DNA from: Luzula sylvatica
Lineage: Eukaryota; Streptophyta; Magnoliopsida; Poales; Juncaceae
Length of the DNA: 64,000 bases
Direction: 5' to 3'
Assembly (NCBI GenBank): GCA_946800325.1
Contig: OX326957.1
Span: 20,061,591 to 20,125,590 of the forward strand
The notes beneath the pieces were generated by a model that made no database searches, had not been told where the DNA came from, and saw only the letters and a list, made by a program, of their open reading frames with translations. Positions 9,124 through 17,244 of this stretch are shown here, piece after piece. The first letter of the stretch is position 1, and the number at the start of each line of letters is the position of its first letter. Made by a program: the position numbers and the translations under genes.

Positions 9124-10530
9124 TGTTGGTTAATTCTAACCTAGAGGGGGGTAAATTTGGCAATCTAACTTAACCTTAGTTTAGATTTAAACCTAATTTA
9201 CGTGCGGAATAAATAATAATTTAGATGATAGAGATGATACCGTACAAACACTTTGACACAAGATGTTTGTTTACGAAGTTCGGTAGGTGGTTGCTTTGTA
9301 GCTTTAACTCACCCTTTACTCGCTTAATTGACCGACTCAATTATTTGCGAGTACCTACGTCTCCGGGAATGCCTTGTGCCTCTTTTTGGCTTTCGATTGA
9401 ATTCCAACTCAACTCGATTACAAGGATTTGCCTAGATCGATTTACACGCTTCTATCGATCTATAGCTTAGGCTCTTTACAATTTGTTGCACTAGCCTATT
9501 ACACTTTTTCACTAATCGAGCTACAACGTGATCGGTCACGTGAGTGGGATACGATTAGTGGAGAATATCGAAAGTAGATCAATGATCTAAAGAGGTTTCT
9601 CAAGCTATCAATGGATATAGATAATCACAGCTTAGGGTTTCTCTCTTTTAGGTTTGAATGTTTTGAAAGTGAAGAGTTGGGAGAGAGAGACCCATGAAGG
9701 ATTCTATTTATACTCTCTATAGAAATCCTTCAGAAAACTTGTAGTGCGTTCGAACGCATTACAGTCCGTTCAGAACGCACTTGAAGTTTGCACTAGCCGT
9801 TTCAAAATAACGTGCAAGTACATCTTGGGTCCGTTCGAACGTACACTGTCCGTTCGTAACGGACTCAATTATACATAGCATTTTGCGTTCACAGGAACAA
9901 GAGTCCGTTCAACGCACTGAAAAGTGGGTGAACGGATTCCAGGTTGTTCGTTCGAACGCACATGTGTGTTCGTTCGAACGCACACATTCCTGTGACATTT
10001 TCCGTTCACAGGAAGGATTGTCCGTTCAACGCACTCAGAAGGTGTTTGAACGGATTCTAATTATCCGTTCGAACGGACATGATTCTTCGTTCGAACGCAC
10101 ACATCCCTGTGACACGTTTGGTTCTAATCAAGCTTTTAAAGTTTTGATATTTAGCAAGTCCGTTCTGAACGGACTTTGAGTTCGTTCAGAACGCACTTCC
10201 CGCTTGACTGAACTCTTTGTTATTTTGAACATGATTTTACTTGAGTTCTACTAGGTTTGTACCTATGGTTTATTTGTGGCATATCCCACTCACGGAAGGC
10301 TTCAACATCTTGAGTCTTGATGTATTCCAATGGCCTTCCTTGTTTTCTTCTTTTCTTGTTTATCTTGAGACTTCATGTCTTGATTCTTGATGTAATCCAA
10401 TGAAGTCCTCCTTCACAAGTCCTCCTTCATCTTCGTATCGTACCTATGTTATCCTGCACTTTTCTGGATGTAAACATTAGTAATGACAGTGTTTTGAAAT
10501 AATCAAACTATCAGGAAATTTGAACCAACA
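9124..10530 (-). repeat. Element B 3' LTR
   Basis: The ends are TGTTGGTT and AACCAACA, an 8-bp perfect terminal inverted repeat. TATA box (minus TATAAATA) at 9705-9712. A dense cluster of CGTTCGAACG-type palindromes lies at 9744-10196, in U3 upstream of the TATA box. Frames open here (9225-9470, 9883-10179) are identical or nearly so in both LTRs but carry no domain. Confidence 0.95.
9744..10196. repeat. Palindrome-doublet cluster in element B U3 (3' LTR copy)
   Basis: The cluster holds about a dozen 15-17-bp imperfect palindromes of the form GTSCGTT-core-AACGSAC. Examples start at 9744, 9764, 9829, 9848, 9903, 9946, 9968, 10020, 10063, 10085, 10158 and 10180. Most occur as pairs with starts 19-22 bp apart. 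A 117-bp tandem duplication (starts 9888 and 10005), flanked by TCACAGGA/TCCTGTGA inverted repeats, carries two of the pairs. The same array is at 16453-16905 in the 5' LTR, 30-490 bp upstream of the TATA box at 16414-16421. Function unknown; AACGG is a MYB-type core. Confidence 0.8.
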
Positions 10531-10564
10531 AACTCCCCCTTTTGATTAATTTCAAAACACTGTC
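10485..10564 (-). promoter_or_regulatory. Inverted repeat straddling the polypurine tract/3' LTR boundary of element B
   Basis: Arms 10485-10507 (inside the LTR) and 10541-10564 (inside the element) are complementary over 23 pairs with one bulged base. The loop of about 33 bases contains the LTR end and the polypurine tract (10531-10543, minus strand AAAAGGGGGAGTT). In genomic RNA this would display the tract in a hairpin loop. The 5' LTR copy lacks the partner arm. Confidence 0.8.
10531..10543 (-). promoter_or_regulatory. Polypurine tract of element B
   Basis: The minus strand reads AAAAGGGGGAGTT directly before the TGTTGG end of the 3' LTR. It primes plus-strand synthesis. Confidence 0.85.
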
Positions 10565-11179
10565 GGTTTGGAGAGTTTCACATTTAGTTGAGAACTTTCC
10601 GTACGATCGTTTCTCCCCCATTTTGAAATAGATCAACAGGGTCATGGAGACTTCATCAACGGAAGGCTCCCCCTAAATGCGAGCTCCCCCTCAAAGAATG
10701 AATTGATGAATGTATGAGCTCGTAAATACGATCAAATTCTTTTGTTTTGAATGATGACAATCTTTTCAAAATTTAGCAGATTTTTAAGAAAATATAACAG
10801 TTTTTGTGTGCGTTCCGAACGGAAAAAGTGATGCGTTCGAACGCACTTGCTTCTGGACTGATATGTTATATATACAAATAATAAAAGAATCCAAAATAGA
10901 TGCAACAGTTCAAACTGAAAATATGATCATAAAACAAAATAGGATAATACAATAAATGCGCAAGTTTATGCTACTGGCATAATACCATAATTATTCATCA
11001 AACATACTTACTCAATAGACCTAATTGTTCAATCATACCGACACACATCAAAGTTTTTATAAGTTCTCACATACTCTCATGTATACTCAATACTTTAGAC
11101 ATAACATAACATAATATAATACGACACAACACACACCACAACCAAGGTTGATCACACTTCATTTGGCTCAGGTTAGGAA
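10565..11179 (-). other. Element B 3' untranslated interior
   Basis: No gene is visible. One palindrome doublet of the U3 type lies at about 10809-10850 (GTGCGTTCCGAACGG then TGCGTTCGAACGCA). The rest is AT-rich. Confidence 0.6.
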
Positions 11180-12466
11180 TTAAGGGTGCATTCCGAACCT
11201 GTTCTCAAGATGAACGTAAAGATCGGCAAATTGACGATCCACGTTCTCAAGCATTCGTGCTTCAGATACACGAAACGCATCATGCATTGCTCTTCCGTGT
11301 TCCTCCATGCGCTCATCCATTTCGTCGAGCATCTCCTTCACATAGTCAAACCTCTTATCATCCCGTTCCGTTTGGGCATTTGAGGATTCCCCCTTTCCCA
11401 CATTCCGCTTTCGTTTGGGAGCCGGTTCTTCACCGCTTTCATCGGTATTGGTTGGGTTGACGTTGTCCTCTTCCTCGTCCAAGGTGTTGCCCTTCGTCCA
11501 CCGGGTAGGATCGCGGGGAAGGTGATACGCCACCGCATCCTTTGCGGAGTCAATAATCCATCCTCGGATGCTCGGCGAATACTTATACCCAAACCGTCGG
11601 AGGTTTGCATCGGATGCGAGGTTGATTGGTGATTTCGGACGAAAATCCCAATCGCTCAGTGGTATCTCAATACCTTGGAGTTCCATCATACGAGCAATCA
11701 ATGTTCCGTATGGCAAGGACGCGTTCTTGTGACTCATCACACTTTCCATGTGGCTTGTGATGAGAAAGGGCACGTGGATGGGTAGTTGATCCTTGTACCA
11801 CATGCGATGCAAGAGTATAATATCCCGCTGTTCGAGATTCATCTTAAATTTTTCTGAGGGAGTGAGAATGTTATTACCGATGGCCCAGATAAACTGTTCA
11901 TGTGCGGCCAAGTGAGATGCCCCTTGCCCAGGTTTGATACCCGTGATGGCAGCTTCGAGTCTCGCCTTGCGAGTGTCGTAGATTTTCTCTCCGCCGTCCC
12001 TTAGTCCGAGCAAAACATTCAAGTTTTTGATAGAGATTTCGACATCTTCACCGAGGATGTATGACGTTACCTTTTCTTCGTCACGGTGGAATTCAGCGTT
12101 TGCGTAAAATAGTCGCGTGATTACATCATGCGATTTGACGTTTAGGCATGCTAAATTTGCGAATCCCCATGTACGTTCGATTTCCTCGACTTTGTCGAGG
12201 AGGTGATGTATGTTTGGCGGAAACTCATAGTAGTAGCATGGAGCAATTGGTCTCTTGGATACCCATTCATGGAAGAGGATACCAGCCTCCTGAGTCCGAA
12301 ACAGATGCTCGTTGTTTGGGTCAGAGAAGTCATAGTCACGTTGAAGGCGTTCTTCAAGAGTAGGCTTCTTGGCCGCTTGCTTCATTCTTCTTTGAGCGTT
12401 CGAACTCTCGCCTACTGTCTTCTTTCCCTTTGCCTTGGCTTTCGATCTCGAGTTTGAGGCGTCCAT
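11180..12466 (-). CDS. Accessory ORF of element B: plant-transposon-protein-type domain
   Basis: This 428-residue protein starts at ATG (MDASNSRSKA). The N-terminus is basic (KAKAKGKK, about 10-16). Residues about 60-270 resemble the plant-specific putative transposon protein domain found in proteins linked to Athila/gypsy elements: a helical entry (LFHEWVSKRP), FANL...VITRLFYAN at about 102-123, an I-x-x-LN-x-LL segment near 145-153, then LPYGTLIARMMELQGI at 251-266. This call rests on pattern resemblance only. An acidic linker, a second basic patch KRKR near 351-354 and a probable C-terminal coiled coil (370-420) follow. Two basic patches suggest nuclear entry. It stands where pol should be, has its own ATG, and is preceded by a palindrome cluster (12660-13210), so separate expression is possible. 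Function unknown. Confidence 0.7.
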   Translation of the reverse strand: MDASNSRSKAKAKGKKTVGESSNAQRRMKQAAKKPTLEERLQRDYDFSDPNNEHLFRTQEAGILFHEWVSKRPIAPCYYYEFPPNIHHLLDKVEEIERTWGFANLACLNVKSHDVITRLFYANAEFHRDEEKVTSYILGEDVEISIKNLNVLLGLRDGGEKIYDTRKARLEAAITGIKPGQGASHLAAHEQFIWAIGNNILTPSEKFKMNLEQRDIILLHRMWYKDQLPIHVPFLITSHMESVMSHKNASLPYGTLIARMMELQGIEIPLSDWDFRPKSPINLASDANLRRFGYKYSPSIRGWIIDSAKDAVAYHLPRDPTRWTKGNTLDEEEDNVNPTNTDESGEEPAPKRKRNVGKGESSNAQTERDDKRFDYVKEMLDEMDERMEEHGRAMHDAFRVSEARMLENVDRQFADLYVHLENRFGMHP

Positions 12467-13410
12467 GGCTGTTGTTGAAGGTTTTAGAATTCAGGAAGTG
12501 TGAGAGAGAGAGAGTTTTTGGAAGAGAAACAAGGAGGGAGAATGAAAAAGGGGGGGGGCTAAGTAACTGAAGAGATCTTGTCCCTTCAATTCGCGCCGTA
12601 AGGGAAAAAGGTGCCATCACATCCATTGAATGCAGTCGGTTGCATGTGGACGAAGAGTTATTACGACGAGTCCGTTCGAACGCACTTCTCAAGTTCGTTG
12701 GAACGCATTCATGTCTGAGAAAAGGCGCTATTTTGGGTTTTTAAGTTGCATCTAGGAAGTTGTTACGTCCGTTCGAACGGACTCCTATGTGCGTCAGAAC
12801 GCACACACACCGTAGAAGAGGCGCCAGAATATGAAAAGGCGCGAGTGTAAGGGTTCGAAGTAGGTTCGCTAAGTGAGGCATGTGCGTTCGAATGCATTCA
12901 TTGTTCGTTCGAACGCACTGAACACTGTTGACAATAAGAGTCTGTGCCAAGGTATGATCCGGCGCCATAATCCTATACTTCACTTTTCCGTTCGGAACGC
13001 ATTCAGTTGTACGTTCGAACGCACTTGATCCTGGTAGGAAAATTAGATGGCGCCACAGTTTAGCTGACTTTGGGTCTCATAGTTCAGTCATCCGTTGGGA
13101 ACGCATTTTAATCCGTTCGACCGGACTTGAGACTGTTAAGAGGGTATTTGGTGACTTCATTTGTCCGTTCCTAACGCACATGTTTTTCGTTCGAACGGAC
13201 TGGTTCCTGAAGTGTGATCACTGGACTGATATCGTTATTTATTTATCGAGACAAGTGTTTTAATGTACTCCTCTATTAACACCTGTGATGTATCTACATA
13301 ATACTCGACTAGTTTGGCTAGAATTCAATTTAGCCCATTTCCTATACTCCCCTTACATATTTGGTTTTCAGGTGAGGGATACTAAGGAGTATAGTGTTTC
13401 AAATTCAGGC
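12467..13410 (-). other. Element B spacer between gag and accessory ORF, with six palindrome doublets
   Basis: These 0.94 kb contain no credible gene. Pairs of CGTTCGAACG-type palindromes start near 12671, 12768, 12880, 12988, 13091 and 13163, roughly every 70-110 bp. They form a degenerate tandem array in which the doublets and GGCGCC-like blocks are the conserved parts. The array lies 200-750 bp upstream of the accessory ORF start, a position suited to a promoter or enhancer, though I see no clear TATA box downstream of it. The end nearest the gag stop holds a 9-bp hairpin. Confidence 0.65.
13342..13394 (-). promoter_or_regulatory. Hairpin just downstream of element B gag stop
   Basis: Arms CTATACTCC (13342-13350) and GGAGTATAG (13386-13394) are perfectly complementary with a 35-base loop. 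They start 17 bases after the gag stop. It may be an RNA stability, termination or recoding structure; no slippery site is evident. Confidence 0.45.
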
Positions 13411-15765
13411 TTAAGCCCTAGGAGGTCCTATACCAAACGACGTAGAGGGACCCATCGAGTGACGATCTTTACGCATCCATATTGAGTTTGACGTTAATTT
13501 TGGATTGCGAAGATCACAACTTGTTGAGACATGACCCGTTTTGCAACAATAGTTACAAAATGCTACGGTGGGCTTATTTGTGGGTGTGGTACTCTTCACA
13601 AAATAGTCCGAGAGTTGATTCGGATTACTTCTCTTAGGGTTTATCGATTTTGGCATTTGATAAAGGTTATTTGATTTCAATTTAGTTTGCTTAAAATTAT
13701 TTTGTTTAAATTGTTTATGTGTGTTGGTGAAATGTTTGGGAGACCCTTGTTGATATGACGCTTCGGTGTAGTTTGTCACTTCATAGAAATATCCATTTGG
13801 TCCCCTTTTGAACAAGCAATCGGTTCTTCCCAAATTAGTATGTCTAGATTGTGAATTTAGTGTATAATGATTTTTCTTATAATTATTATTGACACGCTTA
13901 GGTTGTTCATTTTTAGCATATTTACCTTTGTTGTAGTCATGGTACATGAAAGCATTTCCATGACTACTTAATTTATTGTTTTCCCATTTAGATTTTTGAT
14001 TTTGAGATATTGAAAAATCGGGTTTATTACCGTTATTTTTCTTATATCCTAAACCGGATTTGTCATTTGGCTTTTGTCCTATCAATGACAATCTTAAAAC
14101 ATCATCCAATGAAGGAGGACTCAATGCAATATTTGCACAAGCCTTCTTCAGTGATTCATTTTCAACTTTAAGAGTTTGAATTTCGACTTTTAGATGAGAA
14201 ATCTCACCTTTTAGGGTTTGACACTCACACTTTGAAAAACCTTTAAATTCATTTATTTGAGTTTTATATGCCAAAATAGATAGCTCAAGAGAAGCTACCT
14301 TATCCTTGAGAGCTTGTGTTGAGCTCTCAAGTTTACCCTCATTTAGTTGATAGTTCCCTTCATCTCTAAGAAACTCGTCACACGAGTCGAGTTCTAGTTT
14401 GAATGCGGGAGAAAATTTAGACTTATGTATTGATTCTATGTCACGCAGAGAGTATGTACGTACCTCATGACATTGGTCATGTGTTGAGCTGGTATTAGGA
14501 GTCGATGGTTCCGAGTCCACATCCATGGGCGTGTGATATGTAGTAGTTAGACCTCGTTCAATACGAATAGATTTGATGGCCGCTTCCACTGCGCTCATTA
14601 GTGGAGGATCGATCCTTACCATGAGTGCACGGTTTGCGGTGTGTCGACTTGACGGACCATCCGGGTCGGATGATGAGCTTGACCCGTCCGTTTCTCCCCA
14701 TCTACAATTGATGTTAGCTTTATATGCCTTTTTCTTATTGATTTCTTTACCTTTGTAGTTTTGACGATTTTCTCGCCCCTTGTCCTCGTATCTTCTTTCG
14801 TATCGGGGCTCTCGCCTTTCCCGATCCTTGTTGTCCTCATCCTTTTTGATCCACCTCGAATTTTCGGGATGGAGGGTCCAACATGACTCCATCATGTGTC
14901 CAATTTTCTTGCACCAAAAGCAATGGAGCTTTAGCCCCTTTTGTTTCCGATTCTCGTTGAATCGCTTCTCGTCCCTTTGCCACTCTAGGAGTCGCAACGT
15001 GAGATCATCCATTTCATTGTCGTCATTGCTTGCATTCACGGCGGGCAAAGCTACGGTTTTGGAGTGAGGAGAGGGTATGTAGATTCCTTGTTCTTCATCG
15101 AGTTGCTTGAGTCGAATCTCGAAGTTTCGGAATTGACTTACCAATTCTTCAGGCGTGAGGTCTTGTGAAGCTACCGCTGTACCTAAAGCTACACGTAAAG
15201 ATTCCCAACTACGGGGCATAGATTGAAGTAATCTAGCAATAATTCTATCATCAGTAAGAGGTGCATTTTGGGTGGCATAGCGAGTTTTTAGTACATTGAT
15301 TTTTGCCCAGATCTTATCAACGGACTCTCCCTCAATCATTCGGAGATTGTTGAATTCTTGTTCAAGTCCGATGATATTAGTTCTTCTCATTTGAGATGTG
15401 ACCTCGTATCTCTCATTGAGCATACGCCACATTTCATATGAGTTATCACAATGATCAACTAGTGATCCGATAGAACTAATTACATTGTTTAGTATTAAGT
15501 TTTGAGCGTAAATGTCATTAGTTCTATCTTCCCTAGTTTGAGAAGGGTAGGTTACATTTCCGTCCTTGTCAACCTCTTGGGCCAAGACAAAGCCTCGTAA
15601 CACTACCTTGTCAAGTCCTTGGAGAGCGAATGCATTTAGCATGCATTTCTTCCAAGAACTCCAATTGGTTCCATCTAATTCACGTGAGTTTGATATATTT
15701 GATTTGGGTACGGTATTTATCGGATTTATCGATGAGTTTTGTACAATAGGATTGATTTCGGTCAT
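13411..15765 (-). CDS. gag: SIRE-like copia Gag protein (element B)
   Basis: This 784-residue intact ORF starts at ATG (MTEINPIVQN), 53 bases after the PBS. Residues about 30-225 are the copia Gag core (DGTNWSSWKK, then YEMWRMLNERY, then GLEQEFNNLRM). The first CCHC zinc knuckle is C282, C285, H290, C295. A charged R/E/K linker follows to about 345, then a serine-rich acidic part. A coiled coil of heptad type spans about 475-545 (KDKVASLELS, LKVEIQTLKV). A basic, asparagine-rich tail follows, with a second CCHC knuckle at C737, C740, H745, C750. The frame ends before any protease D-S/T-G motif. Gag would form the particle and bind element RNA in the cytoplasm. It is longer than most copia Gags, as in SIRE/Maximus, and its intactness fits recent mobility with borrowed pol. 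Confidence 0.88.
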   Translation of the reverse strand: MTEINPIVQNSSINPINTVPKSNISNSRELDGTNWSSWKKCMLNAFALQGLDKVVLRGFVLAQEVDKDGNVTYPSQTREDRTNDIYAQNLILNNVISSIGSLVDHCDNSYEMWRMLNERYEVTSQMRRTNIIGLEQEFNNLRMIEGESVDKIWAKINVLKTRYATQNAPLTDDRIIARLLQSMPRSWESLRVALGTAVASQDLTPEELVSQFRNFEIRLKQLDEEQGIYIPSPHSKTVALPAVNASNDDNEMDDLTLRLLEWQRDEKRFNENRKQKGLKLHCFWCKKIGHMMESCWTLHPENSRWIKKDEDNKDRERREPRYERRYEDKGRENRQNYKGKEINKKKAYKANINCRWGETDGSSSSSDPDGPSSRHTANRALMVRIDPPLMSAVEAAIKSIRIERGLTTTYHTPMDVDSEPSTPNTSSTHDQCHEVRTYSLRDIESIHKSKFSPAFKLELDSCDEFLRDEGNYQLNEGKLESSTQALKDKVASLELSILAYKTQINEFKGFSKCECQTLKGEISHLKVEIQTLKVENESLKKACANIALSPPSLDDVLRLSLIGQKPNDKSGLGYKKNNGNKPDFSISQNQKSKWENNKLSSHGNAFMYHDYNKGKYAKNEQPKRVNNNYKKNHYTLNSQSRHTNLGRTDCLFKRGPNGYFYEVTNYTEASYQQGSPKHFTNTHKQFKQNNFKQTKLKSNNLYQMPKSINPKRSNPNQLSDYFVKSTTPTNKPTVAFCNYCCKTGHVSTSCDLRNPKLTSNSIWMRKDRHSMGPSTSFGIGPPRA

Positions 15766-15818
15766 TTGATCGTTAAGTACAAGTTATCCCTAATATTCGA
15801 AGAGATGGTTAGTACCTT

Positions 15819-15830
15819 GCTCTGATACCA
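15819..15830 (-). promoter_or_regulatory. Primer binding site of element B (tRNA-iMet)
   Basis: The minus strand reads TGGTATCAGAGC two bases inside the 5' LTR. This is the standard complement of initiator tRNA-Met used by plant copia elements. Confidence 0.92.
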
Positions 15831-15832
15831 AT

Positions 15833-17239
15833 TGTTGGTTAATTCTAACCTAGAGGGGGGTAAATTTGGCAATCTAACTTAACCTTAGTTTAGATTTAAA
15901 CCTAATTTACGTGCGGAATAAATAATAATTTAGATGATAGAGATGATACCGTACAAACACTTTGACACAAGATGTTTGTTTACGAAGTTCGGTAGGTGGT
16001 TGCTTTGTAGCTTTAACTCACCCTTTACTCGCTTAATTGACCGACTCAATTATTTGCGAGCACCTACGTCTCCGGGAATGCCTTGTGCCTCTTTTTGGCT
16101 TTCGATTGAATTCCAACTCAACTCGATTACAAGGATTTGCCTAGATCGATTTACACGCTTCTATCGATCTATAGCTTAGGCTCTTTACAATTTGTTGCAC
16201 TAGCCTATTACACTTTTTCACTAATCGAGCTACAACGTGATCGGTCACGTGAGTGGGATACGATTAGTGGAGAATATCGAAAGTAGATCAATGATCTAAA
16301 GAGGTTTCTCAAGCTATCAATGGATATAGATAATCACAGCTTAGGGTTTCTCTCTTTTAGGTTTGAATGTTTTGAAAGTGAAGAGTTGGGAGAGAGAGAC
16401 CCATGAAGGATTCTATTTATACTCTCTATAGAAATCCTTCAGAAAACTTGTAGTGCGTTCGAACGCATTACAGTCCGTTCAGAACGCACTTGAAGTTTGC
16501 ACTAGCCGTTTCAAAATAACGTGCAAGTACATCTTGGGTCCGTTCGAACGTACACTGTCCGTTCGTAACGGACTCAATTATACATAGCATTTTGCGTTCA
16601 CAGGAACAAGAGTCCGTTCAACGCACTGAAAAGTGGGTGAACGGATTCCAGGTTGTTCGTTCGAACGCACATGTGTGTTCGTTCGAACGCACACATTCCT
16701 GTGACATTTTCCGTTCACAGGAAGGATTGTCCGTTCAACGCACTCAGAAGGTGTTTGAACGGATTCTAATTATCCGTTCGAACGGACATGATTCTTCGTT
16801 CGAACGCACACATCCCTGTGACACGTTTGGTTCTAATCAAGCTTTTAAAGTTTTGATATTTAGCAAGTCCGTTCTGAACGGACTTTGAGTTCGTTCAGAA
16901 CGCACTTCCCGCTTGACTGAACTCTTTGTTATTTTGAACATGATTTTACTTGAGTTCTACTAGGTTTGTACCTATGGTTTATTTGTGGCATATCCCACTC
17001 ACGGAAGGCTTCAACATCTTGAGTCTTGATGTATTCCAATGGCCTTCCTTGTTTTCTTCTTTTCTTGTTTATCTTGAGACTTCATGTCTTGATTCTTGAT
17101 GTAATCCAATGAAGTCCTCCTTCACAAGTCCTCCTTCATCTTCGTATCGTACCTATGTTATCCTGCACTTTTCTGGATGTAAACATTAGTAATGACAGTG
17201 TTTTGAAATAATCAAACTATCAGGAAATTTGAACCAACA
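15833..17239 (-). repeat. Element B 5' LTR
   Basis: Identical to 9124-10530 except for one base. In element orientation U3 runs from 17239 down to the TATA box, with the palindrome cluster at 16453-16905 directly upstream of it. R and U5 lie at about 15833-16390. A palindromic CGTGATCGGTCACG with an overlapping CACGTG sits in the transcribed part near 16239. Confidence 0.95.
16414..16421 (-). promoter_or_regulatory. TATA box of element B 5' LTR
   Basis: The minus strand reads TATAAATA. It lies about 30 bp downstream (in element sense) of the last palindrome doublet, so the doublets occupy a promoter-proximal enhancer position. Confidence 0.65.
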
Positions 17240-17244
17240 AATTG
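17240..17244. repeat. Target site duplication of element B, right copy (AATTG)
   Basis: Exact match to 9119-9123. Sequence of element A's leader resumes at 17245. Confidence 0.95.

Larger units (their letters stand above)
9124..17239 (-). mobile_element. Element B: complete non-autonomous SIRE-like copia retrotransposon
   Basis: This 8116-bp element has two 1407-bp LTRs (9124-10530 and 15833-17239, constant offset 6709) and a perfect 5-bp duplication. The iMet PBS beside the right LTR and the polypurine tract beside the left LTR give minus orientation. The interior holds an intact gag (13411-15765) and a second intact ORF (11180-12466). No protease, integrase, reverse transcriptase or RNase H is present. 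I find one base difference between the LTRs (T/C at 9351 versus 16060), so the insertion is very recent. A large two-knuckle Gag with a coiled coil, and the PBS context, resemble the SIRE/Maximus group. It sits in the leader of element A. Confidence 0.93.

Noticed and set aside
9225..10179. Frames of 81 and 98 residues in element B LTR (also 15934-16888)
   Set aside because: They are in plus sense, opposite to the element, with no domain. The second is the palindrome cluster read as protein.
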